From Chitinophaga sancti (lineage in GTDB: Bacteria > Bacteroidota > Bacteroidia > Chitinophagales > Chitinophagaceae), in assembly GCF_034424315.1 (NCBI RefSeq), contig NZ_CP139972.1, positions 7,820,501 to 7,884,500 of the forward strand: a stretch of 64,000 nucleotides of DNA, read 5' to 3'. The notes under the pieces are model-generated. The model was given only the letters and a program-made list of their open reading frames with translations, had not been told where the DNA came from and made no database searches. This document shows, in pieces, positions 1 to 9,255 of this stretch. Each line of letters starts with the position of its first letter. Position 1 is the stretch's first letter. The translations under genes and the position numbers were made by a program.

Positions 1-43
1 TTGCGCCCGGTGGCCTGGTCTCCAGTTAAAATAGAATTTTAAG

Positions 44-74
44 TATGTTCTGATAGAATTTTCAGATAGGTTTG
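44..74 (+). promoter_or_regulatory. Bacteroidota-type promoter for the GH18-like gene
   Basis: TAGGTTTG at 67-74 fits the Bacteroidota -7 element TAnnTTTG exactly. TATG at 44-47, 19 nt upstream, differs by one base from the -33 TTTG. A start near position 81 would give a leader of about 105 nt. Assignment is by motif only. Confidence 0.45.
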
Positions 75-187
75 TGTACCTTTAAAAAGTCTATATCTAA
101 ACCCGGTAATGTAGGCGGTTAACTTAAAGAAATTGTAGCAACCACGTTAAACACTCAATATTAAACCCTCTAATAACTACTATTGTT

Positions 188-2023
188 ATGAAAATGAATT
201 TTAGACTTTTATGTATTATCCTGTTGTCAATAAGTGAGTATGTTTCTGCTCAATCGGGTATTTATGTCGGTGGACATTTCCGTAGGGAGAGAAATCATAC
301 CATTACAGACCTAAAAGCTTCCGGATTTACCTATGTGATCCTATTTGATGTCACTGTTCAGCCAAATGGGGATTTGACAACTGATGGACAAACCATCTGC
401 TCAAACGGAACCTATGTCTTTGGTGCCACCAATCCAAACTATGTTGCAGATGTAACTTCTCTTAAAACCGGCGTCACTTCCATCAACAGGGTGGAAACAT
501 GTATTGGTGGCTGGGGTAGTCACTCTTATACGAATATCAAAAACCTGGTTGCGAGTCAGGGTGTTGGTACAGGAAGCATCCTTTATCGTAATTTCATGGC
601 ATTGAAAACGGCTATACCTTCCATTGATGCAATCAATAACGATGATGAGGAAGCATATGATGTCAATTCAGCGACTTCTTTTCATGTTATGTTGGCGGAT
701 ATTGGTTATAAAACAACGCTTGCTCCTTACATGAATAAGGCATACTGGCAAAACCTGGCGACCAATGTTAATAACCAGCGGAGTGGTGCAGTTGATAAGG
801 TATATTTACAATGGTATGAGGGAGGCGCTGGTAACAATCCATGTGATTGGAACATAAACGGTATTCAGTTGCACACAGGAGATCTTAATTATGAAAATGC
901 CACTACGGTAGCCAATAAGATGACCAGCGCTAAAAATAACTGCAATTCCAAAGGTGGATTTTATTGGGTGTATAACGACAACAATATTAACCTGAAGGAC
1001 CTTGCCAACAGGGTGAATACCATTTTTGGTATCCGTACCAAAAACCAGCAGGAAGTTGCCAATTTTTACAATGACTGTAACTATTTGGGTTTTGCTAATG
1101 GACTTGAAGTAGGCGACTATAATTTGGACAGGCTACAGTCTTTAGGAATCGACAACGATGTGTTATCAAGTTTGACTGTCGCGGAAGGATTTGAAGTAAC
1201 GGTATATGATGACATCAATTTCAGCGGTGCATCGAAAACTTACAGGGGAAATGTCAGTTGCCTGGTAAATGATGGCTTAAATGATAAGGTTACTTCATTA
1301 CGCATTCGTACAACTGGCACAGCCGGTTTGGACGGTACCTGGTTTATTCAAAACCGCAATAGCGGAAAATATATGGACCTTGCAGCAGAACATGTATCTG
1401 AGAATGGTGGAAACATTCAGCAGTGGGAATATGTTGGAGGTAGTAATCAGCAATTTCAGTTTACGCACCTGGGTGATGGTACTTATAAGATCAGTGCAGT
1501 TGCGAGTGGCAAGGTAGTAGATGTGGATGGTATCAGTAAGAATGAAGGTGCAAATGTATTCCAATGGGATTATTTTGGCACTTTTAACCAACAGTTTGTT
1601 ATGCAGTCTACTGGTGACGGATACTATAAAATTATTCCTAAGCATAGTGGCAAGGTAGTGGAGGTGGAGAATGCAAGTACTGCTAATGGAGCAAATGTTC
1701 GTCAATGGGGTAATAATAACCAGACATGCGGGCAATGGAAATTGATAATGCCTAATGCGAAAATGGCTGCGGTGAAAAAAACGGTTATTGGTGTAGCAAG
1801 TGAATTAACGCTTTATCCCAATCCTGCTGCTGAAACTATCTATCTTTCTTCCCGCGAACTGGCCGGTGCCAGTGTTAGTATCGTTAATGTAGCAGGAAAT
1901 CGTGTGGTAAATACATGGGTTACTGGTAATAGCATTGATTTATCTAAGCTTCAACCAGGCGTGTATATTATTACTTTCAACAAAGATGGTCGTACGATTG
2001 TTAGGAAATTTGTTAAAAAATAA
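188..2023 (+). CDS. Secreted GH18-like protein with crystallin-like domain, ricin lectin and T9SS sorting domain
   Basis: A 611-residue secreted modular protein. Residues 1-21 form a signal peptide ending VSA-Q. Residues 23-280 look like a GH18-type TIM barrel: a GGWG strand (107-110) and D147-A-I-N-N-D152-D-E154, which keeps the last Asp and the catalytic Glu of the chitinase motif DxxDxDxE, with Asn at the third acidic position. About 285-375 is a beta/gamma-crystallin-like domain (VTVYDDINFSG). About 380-520 is a ricin B-type lectin with repeated Q-W motifs. The last ~75 residues are a type A T9SS sorting domain (LYPNPA near 545, ending IVRKFVKK). By analogy it would bind and perhaps cleave an extracellular N-acetylglucosamine polymer at the cell surface. 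It stands alone between a promoter and a terminator. The lectin and sorting domains are clear; the GH18 call is less certain, and the protein could be a non-catalytic binder. Confidence 0.7.
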   Translation: MKMNFRLLCIILLSISEYVSAQSGIYVGGHFRRERNHTITDLKASGFTYVILFDVTVQPNGDLTTDGQTICSNGTYVFGATNPNYVADVTSLKTGVTSINRVETCIGGWGSHSYTNIKNLVASQGVGTGSILYRNFMALKTAIPSIDAINNDDEEAYDVNSATSFHVMLADIGYKTTLAPYMNKAYWQNLATNVNNQRSGAVDKVYLQWYEGGAGNNPCDWNINGIQLHTGDLNYENATTVANKMTSAKNNCNSKGGFYWVYNDNNINLKDLANRVNTIFGIRTKNQQEVANFYNDCNYLGFANGLEVGDYNLDRLQSLGIDNDVLSSLTVAEGFEVTVYDDINFSGASKTYRGNVSCLVNDGLNDKVTSLRIRTTGTAGLDGTWFIQNRNSGKYMDLAAEHVSENGGNIQQWEYVGGSNQQFQFTHLGDGTYKISAVASGKVVDVDGISKNEGANVFQWDYFGTFNQQFVMQSTGDGYYKIIPKHSGKVVEVENASTANGANVRQWGNNNQTCGQWKLIMPNAKMAAVKKTVIGVASELTLYPNPAAETIYLSSRELAGASVSIVNVAGNRVVNTWVTGNSIDLSKLQPGVYIITFNKDGRTIVRKFVKK

Positions 2024-2076
2024 GTTACTAATCCTTTTAATTGGAACGGGATAGAATTGATTTTGGAACTTTAAAA

Positions 2077-2112
2077 GAGGTTGTATCATAATCCAGGTAC
2101 AGCCTTTTTTTA
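2077..2112 (+). terminator. Rho-independent terminator after the GH18-like gene
   Basis: GAGGTTGTA pairs with TACAGCC (one G-U pair) across a short loop and is followed by a run of T. It lies about 55 nt after the stop codon. A nearly identical terminator follows the desaturase gene at 37602-37636. Confidence 0.75.
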
Positions 2113-2147
2113 TTCGTATCCCTGCCTAAAAATATTAACTCCGATTC

Positions 2148-2936
2148 TTAACTATTACGTCTAAAGTCACTGGGACGCATGTTTACCATCTGCGAGAAGG
2201 TATTGCTGAATGCTGATATATTTGAATAACCTACCTCATATGCAATTTCACTGATGCTCAGATCTGTTCCTTTTAGCAGTTCCATCGCACGAATAATCCG
2301 TAGCATTTTAACATACTGGAGAAAAGAGATGTGTATTTTGTTTTGAAAGAGTCTTGTCAGGCTACGAACACTCATACAAAACCTGTTGGCTGTATCGTCC
2401 ATATTTAGCTCTTCATTCAGGTTGCCCCGGAGGTAACTGGTAATTTCATTTAATTTTTTATCATCCGTAGTCGGTAGCTGAATGGTGAATTTATTCAGAT
2501 TTTCTTTTGGTAAAAGATGTTTAATGGTATTTAGATATTCATATTCCCATGTTCCGTTTGAAAAATTTCCCTGCCAATTCTCTGTAAAAGACAGCATTTC
2601 CGAAAGCAGTCTGCTTACAGGATATATACCTAACTCGTTATAAAATTGAGAATCTGCTTCAATCTTGCCTGGGAAATAGATATTTATTATAAACAGGTCC
2701 TGTGTGTTGAACATGAGATTGTGAAGGTATCTTTTGGGTATCCACACGTAATGATTGGATGGAATGTAGTAATCCCGCTCACTGGTTTGCAGGTAGGCGA
2801 TACCTCCGAATACTAGTAATAATTGCCCTTTATCGTGTTTATGGGCTGCCAGCTTCTGTTCAGTTTGTTGTCTGACCACAAGGATGGTCTTAGGGTATTC
2901 GTCAATAACCTTAATTAATTCTTCAATACGTTTCAC
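2148..2936 (-). CDS. AraC-family transcriptional regulator
   Basis: A 262-residue regulator with an N-terminal cupin-like sensor half (H32-K-H34 followed by KGQLL is typical of the AraC sugar-binding fold) and a C-terminal double helix-turn-helix at about 165-260, including ISEIAYEVGYSNISAFSN and the ending MRPSDFRR. The start is GTG at 2936; no in-frame ATG nearby fits better. It is transcribed away from the TetR gene, with about 95 bp between them, so the two probably share a control region. The ligand cannot be read from sequence. Because of position it may influence the efflux operon, but it could equally act only on itself. Confidence 0.85.
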   Translation of the reverse strand: MKRIEELIKVIDEYPKTILVVRQQTEQKLAAHKHDKGQLLLVFGGIAYLQTSERDYYIPSNHYVWIPKRYLHNLMFNTQDLFIINIYFPGKIEADSQFYNELGIYPVSRLLSEMLSFTENWQGNFSNGTWEYEYLNTIKHLLPKENLNKFTIQLPTTDDKKLNEITSYLRGNLNEELNMDDTANRFCMSVRSLTRLFQNKIHISFLQYVKMLRIIRAMELLKGTDLSISEIAYEVGYSNISAFSNTFSQMVNMRPSDFRRNS

Positions 2937-2995
2937 CTGGCCAAAATAAGCAATTTTTAGGCTAATTATATAAAATGATCAACATCGGTGTTAAA

Positions 2996-3003
2996 TAGTT
3001 TTG
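2996..3003 (+). promoter_or_regulatory. Candidate -7 promoter element of the TetR gene
   Basis: TAGTTTTG matches TAnnTTTG and lies 27 bp before the ATG at 3031. No good -33 TTTG is seen about 19 nt upstream. The call rests on the single element. Confidence 0.3.
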
Positions 3004-3030
3004 CATTGTGTCAGATAAAACACTTTGAAG

Positions 3031-3642
3031 ATGAAAGAACAATTTACGCGCAAAAGAATCATTAAATCTGCTGAGGACCTTTTTGCCGCCTTTGATTTTT
3101 CCGATGTGTCGATGAGGGCAATTTCAAATAGCGCAAGGGTAAATATCTCGTCGATATATTACTATTATCACTCTAAAGAAGCCTTACTTGAACACATTCT
3201 GAAGGCAACCGAGCAGCTTATAATACTGCATTTACCATGTAACCAGAAAATGGATAACCCGATCGATCAACTAGTCCGCTTTACATCTGATTTTCTGAGC
3301 AGATTACTCGGGGATAGCAACCTTATTTTAATTTTTTTGAAGGCTCGTAATGGTAATATAGAGGCTGGTTTAAGGGGATATATTGATCGAATTGAAGCGA
3401 TGATAGCCTCAGCTCTTGACACCCTTTTAGATCAATGCCGCAGGTCAGGTGTAATCACACTTGCTATTCCTAACCAGATAATAATAAATGTTTTTTTTAT
3501 CATGATGAGCGAAGCTGCGCGCTACAAGCGCCGTTACCTGCTTGCTAATCCGGATGGTTCCGGACAGGAAGCATTGCTGGCAGCTCAGCTCCATCAGTTA
3601 CGCCAGCCGATCGAAGCGCTTTTCCGGTACATATTGGTGTAG
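3031..3642 (+). CDS. TetR/AcrR-family transcriptional regulator
   Basis: A 203-residue TetR-type regulator. The N-terminal DNA-binding domain covers about residues 4-50, with the usual RKRIIKSAEDLF helix and NISSIYYYYHSKEALL recognition helix, followed by an all-helical ligand-binding domain. ATG at 3031 is preferred; a TTG six bases upstream is possible. It precedes an outer-membrane channel / adaptor / MFS operon on the same strand by about 65 bp. This is the usual arrangement for a repressor that is relieved by a substrate of the pump it controls. The ligand is unknown. Confidence 0.88.
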   Translation: MKEQFTRKRIIKSAEDLFAAFDFSDVSMRAISNSARVNISSIYYYYHSKEALLEHILKATEQLIILHLPCNQKMDNPIDQLVRFTSDFLSRLLGDSNLILIFLKARNGNIEAGLRGYIDRIEAMIASALDTLLDQCRRSGVITLAIPNQIIINVFFIMMSEAARYKRRYLLANPDGSGQEALLAAQLHQLRQPIEALFRYILV

Positions 3643-3707
3643 TACGTGATTTTTTAGATGGATGATCTTACAATAAACACACATCAGGCAAGATTAGAAT
3701 AAATAAC

Positions 3708-5048
3708 ATGAACAGATACTTATTTACGTTTGCGCTATTACTGATAGCGTTGTTATTACCTGTGCCAGGAAAGTCGGCTGCACAGCGTTTTAGTAAAGAC
3801 TCATTAACACTTGAGCAGGTCTGGAATATAGTAGATGCAGGTAATAGCCAGTTAAAGCTGTCCAGCCTTGCATTAAGCGAAAGTATCATCAACGTTGATA
3901 TTTCCAGAGACAATCTGCTGCCTTCACTGGCAATCTCCGGAAGTGCTTTACATAATACGAAGTTCAGGATATATCCGGAAGGATTGTTTTCATCTCCGGA
4001 CTTTTTCCCGGTGTCCAAATATGGATATGGATTTGGCTATTCTTTTAATTTTAATATTTATGATGGGCGGAAGAACAGCAGGAATATTAGCATAAGTGAA
4101 GAGGAGAAATTGAAAACGCAGCATGAGTATGGTATGCAACGAAATAACGTACACTATTTAGCAGCCGTTGTATTCTATGACCTTTACAAATTTCTTTATT
4201 TCCGGGATTTCCTTTCTCTGGAAATAGCAACACAGAAAAAGCAACTACAGACCATTGAGAGCTTTTATAAAAATGGCACCGTCCTGGAAAGTGATGTTTT
4301 GAGGAGTCGTGTGAAATTATCACAGCTGGAACTGAGCTTATCTGGCCTGGACAAACAAATTCAGGTTGCGTCTCAACGGTTAAATATTCTGATGGGGCAT
4401 GGCAGCGAAGATCCGGTGGTAATTTCATATGGAGACAGTATCAGGCCGCTGGAATTGCCCCAGCAGACCAGTTACATGGAATATGTTGAACTTTCACTTT
4501 CCAGGTCTCCTGCCTATAAAATAGAAGTAAGCAGGTTAAAGTTAGCCAATCTCAGCCTCAGGCAAATAAAAGCCAATATACTTCCAAATGTATCGCTGTT
4601 TTCTTATTACAACTATACGTACCCCCAGGTATCTTACTATCCCTATTCCAATCAGCTTTGGTCATTTGGGCAGATGGGTGTAAAGATGACCTGCTCGCTG
4701 GATAACCTGTATAAAAACAGGCATTTGTTAGCGAGGGGGAAAAATGGAATTGCCCGGCAAACGGAGATCTTAAAGATGAAGCAGGATGAGCTGTCTGCAG
4801 ATATCAAGGAGGCATATTTACAATGTCAGCAAGCCGCTGAAGCGTTCAGAACGGCAGAGGAAAACATCAAGCAAAACACGGAAAGTGTTCGGGTAATTCG
4901 CAATAGTTATGTAAGTCAGGAATCGCTGTTGACTGACTTGCTCAGTGCAGAGAGCAGTTTGCTTGAATCAAAATTCGCCCTTATATCTGCAAAAGTTAAT
5001 ATTCGGTTAAGCTATATCAGGTTGTTGGCCCAAACAGGTATTCTTTAA
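3708..5048 (+). CDS. TolC-family outer-membrane efflux channel
   Basis: A 446-residue outer-membrane factor with an N-terminal signal peptide ending near residue 25 (GKSAAQ). Two OEP repeats follow, with long amphipathic helices such as the 165-230 stretch (YKNGTVLESDVLRSRVKLSQ) and the matching 360-440 stretch. These form the periplasmic tunnel of TolC-like trimers. It is the first gene of a three-gene set (channel, HlyD adaptor, MFS pump) and is separated from the adaptor by 18 bp. The length is normal for the family. Role: exit duct across the outer membrane for the pump encoded downstream. Confidence 0.9.
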   Translation: MNRYLFTFALLLIALLLPVPGKSAAQRFSKDSLTLEQVWNIVDAGNSQLKLSSLALSESIINVDISRDNLLPSLAISGSALHNTKFRIYPEGLFSSPDFFPVSKYGYGFGYSFNFNIYDGRKNSRNISISEEEKLKTQHEYGMQRNNVHYLAAVVFYDLYKFLYFRDFLSLEIATQKKQLQTIESFYKNGTVLESDVLRSRVKLSQLELSLSGLDKQIQVASQRLNILMGHGSEDPVVISYGDSIRPLELPQQTSYMEYVELSLSRSPAYKIEVSRLKLANLSLRQIKANILPNVSLFSYYNYTYPQVSYYPYSNQLWSFGQMGVKMTCSLDNLYKNRHLLARGKNGIARQTEILKMKQDELSADIKEAYLQCQQAAEAFRTAEENIKQNTESVRVIRNSYVSQESLLTDLLSAESSLLESKFALISAKVNIRLSYIRLLAQTGIL

Positions 5049-5066
5049 TTTAAACAGAACATAAAA

Positions 5067-6101
5067 ATGAGTAAACACAAATCGGATAGCATTATCATAA
5101 GTGCAACGCAGTGGTTCGGAATTGTATTATTGCTGGTCCTTGTCGGTTGGGGTGGGAAATATTTAATCGATATCAGCCAATATGAGCAGACGAATGATGC
5201 CCAGGTAGATGCCTATCTAGCCCCGATCAGCGCAAAGATTGGTGGATATATTGACAGGATCTATTTTAGAGAAAACCAGGTAGTGCATAAAGGAGATACG
5301 CTTTTAAGAATTGTTGTAGATGAATTCCAATTAAAAGGAGATGCTGCTGCGGCTGATCTACTAATTTCCCGCGCGAAGCTCGATGTATTAAATGCCGGTG
5401 AGGAGACCCAGCAACGAAATATTGAAGTTATTAGCGCCCATATTCCTGGGGTACTTGCAAAATTGGAACATCAGCAACAAGAGTACAATCGTTACGTCAA
5501 TCTTTTAAAAGAAGAATCAACGACCCGGCAAAAGTTTGAGAGTGTACAAGCTGCGCTGTTGATAGATAAATCCGAGTACGAGGAAGCTATTGCTTCTATG
5601 AAAGTAGCACAGTCGAAGTTAAAAGATCTCCGTGCTCAAAGGATAGCGATTGCAGCTGAAATAAAGGTCAAAGAGGCAATATTGGCGAGGCAGGAGCTTG
5701 ACATTCATTATACAGTTGTTAAAGCCCCGTTTGAGGGCCAGCTAGGCAAGAAAACCATACAGGAAGGGCAGCTGGTGCAGCCAGGGCAAACGCTTGCTTT
5801 TTTAATCAACAGGGATGAAGGGAAATGGGTGGTCGCTAATTTTAAAGAGACGCAGGTGAGTCATTTTAGTCCTGGACAGGCAGCTAAGATTAAGGTGGAT
5901 GCTTTTCCAAATGAAATTTTTACAGGTACAATTGAATCACTTTCTCCTACTACGGGATCAAGATATTCACTACTGCCTCCGGATAATGCTACCGGCAATT
6001 TCGTAAAGGTAACGCAGAGAATTCCGGTACGTATTAAGCTGAATAGTAATTATAGTCAACTCGCACCTGGCATGAACGCCAGTGTGTTCATCATAAAATA
6101 A
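5067..6101 (+). CDS. HlyD/EmrA-family membrane fusion protein
   Basis: A 344-residue periplasmic adaptor. One membrane segment lies at about 15-35 (IVLLLVLVGWGGKYLI). A split biotinyl-lipoyl-like domain follows (ISAKIGGYIDRIYF near 52 and VVKAPFEGQLGKKTIQEGQL near 220), flanking a long coiled-coil hairpin at about 95-210. The C-terminal part is beta barrel. The motif TNDAQVDAYLAPIS is characteristic of EmrA-type adaptors, which pair with 14-helix MFS pumps. It bridges the TolC-like channel upstream and the MFS protein that starts 4 bp downstream. Confidence 0.92.
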   Translation: MSKHKSDSIIISATQWFGIVLLLVLVGWGGKYLIDISQYEQTNDAQVDAYLAPISAKIGGYIDRIYFRENQVVHKGDTLLRIVVDEFQLKGDAAAADLLISRAKLDVLNAGEETQQRNIEVISAHIPGVLAKLEHQQQEYNRYVNLLKEESTTRQKFESVQAALLIDKSEYEEAIASMKVAQSKLKDLRAQRIAIAAEIKVKEAILARQELDIHYTVVKAPFEGQLGKKTIQEGQLVQPGQTLAFLINRDEGKWVVANFKETQVSHFSPGQAAKIKVDAFPNEIFTGTIESLSPTTGSRYSLLPPDNATGNFVKVTQRIPVRIKLNSNYSQLAPGMNASVFIIK

Positions 6102-6105
6102 TAGT

Positions 6106-7668
6106 ATGCAGGTTACTAATATACCGGTTTTTAAAGAGTGGGTGCCTGAATGGCTGGCGAGACTGGTTATCTTCGGCATACTGCTCACTTCATTATTGGG
6201 TTTTGGTTTGTATTCAGGTAATGCGGAAAGTGCCATAGGATATTATGGTATGGAGCCTACAGACGTTTTGTATTCAGTAGTTGTAATGTATGGTGCGGGG
6301 GTAGGATTTTTTGGATTGGATTATCGTTTTGTCAAGAATTTATCACCGCGAAAATATATCCTGGTTGGCATTGCGCTTAATTTCATAACCTATGCCGTTT
6401 GTTTTTATACAAAGAATATTGGCGTATTCATGGTATGCAGGTTTGGGCAGGGAATTGCTTGTGCATTACTTTGCAGCGTTGTATTAAATCTGATATTTCC
6501 CCGTTTGCATGTTACGCGGTCCAGGGCTATCGGCTACACGGTATTCTACGGTGGATTACAAACCTCGTTGCCAATTGCGGCTATTTATTGTACTACGATG
6601 TTGCACTATTTCGATTTTCAATGGTTGTTTTATGGTTTATGCATCATGATGATTCCAGCACTTGTTTTGGTGTTGGTGACAATGAATGCTCATGCTCGTT
6701 TTCAGAAGAAAGTGCCGCTTTACCAGGTTGATTGGATTGGATATTTATTCTATGCTGTCTTTTGTTGTGTGTTTGGATTTATATGTGTGTATGGACAACA
6801 GTTGAATTGGCTGGATAGCCCGATCATACGAGTTTTTTCCGGAATAGGAGTTGTGATATTGGGCTTGTTTATTGTCAGGGAAACAAGGATTAAACGACCG
6901 TTGTTTGATCTTGGAGTTTTCGGATATCCATTGGTTGTTACCGGTTTTTTCCTGCTTATCTCATTCTATGTGTTTAAGGGAACGAGTAGTTTGGCTTATA
7001 CCCATATTCAGGTTGTGTTGGGTGTTGATCCACTCCACTTAATACCGGTCTGGATAGCCAATATTGCTGGTATCATATTGGCGATGTTTGTAACTGCGCG
7101 ATTTGTATTGAAAGGGAAATCGTTGATTGGTATTATAATTAGTGGTTTTGTCGTGTTAGGGATCTTTTATGTGTATATGTTGACCGTTGTTTCGGTTACA
7201 GGAACAACAGGTCAATTTATGTTGCCAATGATGATACATGGTGCTGCATGTGGCATTTTGTTTATTCCAATTGTATTTTTTACCGTGTCCGCAGCACCTC
7301 CAAAGCTGGCTTATAATGTTTCAATGTTGGGGATATTTTTCAGATTTGTTGGATTTTGTTTGAGTATTAGTATTAATAATTATTCGCAACTTTATAACAG
7401 GGGCGTTATTCGGGAGAAGTTTCGTGAATCCTTGAATGAAATGAATCCTCAGTTAGGGCAGACGGTTGGTCGGATCCGGGAAGTATATAGTGTGTTTGGA
7501 AACGATCCTCATGCTGGAAGTGGGGGTGCATCTGCGTATTTCGACCAGTTGGTAAGGACGCAGATTATAACGTGTTCCATTCGGGATTATTATAATGGTA
7601 TGTTGGTGGGTTTGGTAGTTTTGATTTTAGTGCTATTATTGATGGCGGGTATCAGGAGGGGGGGCTAA
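6106..7668 (+). CDS. MFS transporter, EmrB-like pump of the efflux operon
   Basis: A 520-residue polytopic membrane protein with about 12-14 hydrophobic helices. It resembles drug:H+ antiporter family 2 in length and position. The helix 4-5 region holds CRFGQGIACALLCSVVLN, which corresponds to the usual R-x-x-Q-G motif of that family. It follows the adaptor gene by 4 bp, so translation is probably coupled. With its two partners it would form a tripartite exporter reaching from cytoplasm to medium. The substrate cannot be deduced. The helices are rich in Tyr, Phe and Gly and diverge from E. coli EmrB, so the subfamily call is by context. Confidence 0.85.
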   Translation: MQVTNIPVFKEWVPEWLARLVIFGILLTSLLGFGLYSGNAESAIGYYGMEPTDVLYSVVVMYGAGVGFFGLDYRFVKNLSPRKYILVGIALNFITYAVCFYTKNIGVFMVCRFGQGIACALLCSVVLNLIFPRLHVTRSRAIGYTVFYGGLQTSLPIAAIYCTTMLHYFDFQWLFYGLCIMMIPALVLVLVTMNAHARFQKKVPLYQVDWIGYLFYAVFCCVFGFICVYGQQLNWLDSPIIRVFSGIGVVILGLFIVRETRIKRPLFDLGVFGYPLVVTGFFLLISFYVFKGTSSLAYTHIQVVLGVDPLHLIPVWIANIAGIILAMFVTARFVLKGKSLIGIIISGFVVLGIFYVYMLTVVSVTGTTGQFMLPMMIHGAACGILFIPIVFFTVSAAPPKLAYNVSMLGIFFRFVGFCLSISINNYSQLYNRGVIREKFRESLNEMNPQLGQTVGRIREVYSVFGNDPHAGSGGASAYFDQLVRTQIITCSIRDYYNGMLVGLVVLILVLLLMAGIRRGG

Positions 7669-7844
7669 GATGAAAAGGAAGGTAGTTGCTTATTAAGGGA
7701 TAGTAAAAGAGCGGTGGATTCATTTAGCTTTGTATTCTTTACTACTCTTGAAAATTTTATTTGACCAAAATGGATGTGATCTCCGGGCTGAATGGATGAC
7801 ATTCCGATAGGTATATTTTTATTGAGCAAAATGAATTTAAAGAT

Positions 7845-8171
7845 ATGAAATTGAGTAATTCATTTAGTGGTGCTTTAAGAACATTTGCTTATTTCATGGC
7901 AAGTGGAACACAAAGCACACTTCAAGGAGTTGATTATCTGTGGTTATATGGGGAGGAACCCAGTGCGATTGAACAAGTGTTTGCAATATATGCAAATGTG
8001 ATGGAGCTTGATGAACAGGGGAATGTTGTCAATGCAAAATATGCGGAGAAGAGGGCTACCGATTATCTGCGTTCGTATTGTGACTCATCGTTTAAAGTTG
8101 AACCTGAGTATGAGGATTGGGAGGTTGCATTGCATGCACCACCGCCTCTGAAAGATAGGAATGTGGGGTGA
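7845..8171 (+). CDS. Small acidic hypothetical protein
   Basis: A 108-residue protein with no signal peptide or membrane helix. It contains FAYFMASGT near the N-terminus, GVDYLW and an acidic C-terminal half ending in a Pro-rich HAPPPLKDR. It resembles, from memory, a family of small uncharacterised bacterial proteins (DUF7677), but this is not firm. It stands alone about 175 bp after the efflux operon, on the edge of a stretch of decayed mobile DNA. No function is assigned. Confidence 0.5.
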   Translation: MKLSNSFSGALRTFAYFMASGTQSTLQGVDYLWLYGEEPSAIEQVFAIYANVMELDEQGNVVNAKYAEKRATDYLRSYCDSSFKVEPEYEDWEVALHAPPPLKDRNVG

Positions 8172-8234
8172 GGAAATGATTTGGGTTGGAAGGAAAGAGG
8201 GGGGGATATTTGCCTGGTTAATCCTGGATCCGGA

Positions 8235-8441
8235 CTTCGGGTAAAAGCCTTTGGAATGGGGTTTTGGATCGCTATATGCTGTAGGTGGTTCAATCTTTTC
8301 TTCCAGGTAAATATGAAGCCCATTGGGCGATTGAGAAGTTTTAATGAGGTCAAAATATTCTAAGCGTTTCTTGGGGAGGAGAAATTCCATCAACTGTCGA
8401 TAGTTCTGATCTGAGTTTGTTGCTTCTTTAATGAGTTGCAA
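8235..8441 (-). pseudogene. ISAon1-family transposase, N-terminal fragment
   Basis: About 69 codons match the conserved N-terminal region of ISAon1-type transposases: an LLP-x(4)-LEYFDL stretch, then GLHIYLEEK and HSKGFYP. Intact relatives continue into a Q-D-F-P motif and a zinc-binding / DDE region; here the similarity stops at about 8235 and the frame runs into unrelated sequence. The fragment appears to start at a TTG or GTT codon around 8441-8450. It is a dead insertion-sequence end next to other remnants (IS1182 at 9.8 kb). Confidence 0.7.
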
Positions 8442-8540
8442 AGCAACAAATTTTTACTCTTCCCCCAAGAATTTGACTTGATCCCCGCGACAAGTGCCAA
8501 AGAAAAGGGTTGATAACCTGTTGATTATCAAAATTTCCAA

Positions 8541-8590
8541 GCGCTCAGTAGCAAATCATTCTCGAACCAATTGGCGTTGATATTTAATAA
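8541..8590 (-). repeat. tRNA-3'-end-like direct repeat, copy 1
   Basis: This 50-bp segment aligns without gaps to 9644-9693, with 38 of 50 identical bases by eye, including CATTCTCGAACCA. On the minus strand it reads GGTTCGA, the T-arm signature of tRNAs. The pair flanks the DUF4279-type gene at an offset of 1103 bp, as the two ends of an integrated cassette would. Confidence 0.5.
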
Positions 8591-8604
8591 GCTAGGCAAA
8601 AGCG

Positions 8605-9255
8605 TTACTCCTTAAATTTATTACCGCTAACATAAAGGTCAAAGTCTATTGATAGGCCAAGTTCGTTCATTCTTTTTATATCGATTGAATCAATACTAGG
8701 TCCGCCAATCATTCCATTTCCGTTATGAATGTCCATCGCAACCTGTATATGACCGTTTGCGTTGTTAACAAGTTGTTTTATGCCATCTTTATCCTCCTCC
8801 AAATGGTCAAGTAGCTTCCGTAATTTATCTTTAAACTGGTCTGGTTCAGGATTTGGCAGTATTGTGAAGTTGCTGAAAGTGTAATTTGATTTTCCACTTT
8901 TTCTAAAATCTCCTTTATTCCAAATTTCGGTAGGTGGCAGAATGATCATTCCTTTTAGCTCGTCAGCAGTTAGTGATTTTGAAGTAGCCCTGAAATAGAT
9001 CCGATGATATGCCTCTGTATCAACGCCTATGACTTTATTTGTCTTCGCGTCAATATACACGGAAAAATAAAAGCTTTCCTTTAGAACCGGTAAGTATGCG
9101 ATGATTTCGTCCTTACTTTCTCTATCAATACGGTCAATTTTTATCTTATTGTCGGCATAAATTGGACTATGAATTTCAAGGTACTGCTTAGTTACTCCAA
9201 GTGTCTTTTCTTTGAATTCATTTTCGATGATTGCCATGACTTGTTCGTCTGTCAT
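8605..9255 (-). CDS. DUF4279-like hypothetical protein
   Basis: A 216-residue cytoplasmic protein in two parts. Residues 1-90 (MTDEQVMAIIENEF to YHRIYFRA) form an N-terminal domain that recurs, truncated, at 46455-46679. Residues 92-210 resemble DUF4279: LTADELKGMIILPPTEIWNKG, a Lys/Ser/Tyr-rich strand, a helix DQFKDKLRKLLDHLEE, and the ending SIDSIDIKRMNELGLSIDFDLY. The function of DUF4279 is not established; members often sit in toxin/immunity or mobile neighbourhoods. The gene lies alone between the two tRNA-like repeats (8541 and 9644), so it may be cargo of a small integrated element. Confidence 0.6.
   Translation of the reverse strand: MTDEQVMAIIENEFKEKTLGVTKQYLEIHSPIYADNKIKIDRIDRESKDEIIAYLPVLKESFYFSVYIDAKTNKVIGVDTEAYHRIYFRATSKSLTADELKGMIILPPTEIWNKGDFRKSGKSNYTFSNFTILPNPEPDQFKDKLRKLLDHLEEDKDGIKQLVNNANGHIQVAMDIHNGNGMIGGPSIDSIDIKRMNELGLSIDFDLYVSGNKFKE

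Noticed and set aside
1298..1735. 145-codon minus-strand frame in the lectin domain
   Set aside because: Antisense to repetitive ricin-lectin codons; no start context or protein features.
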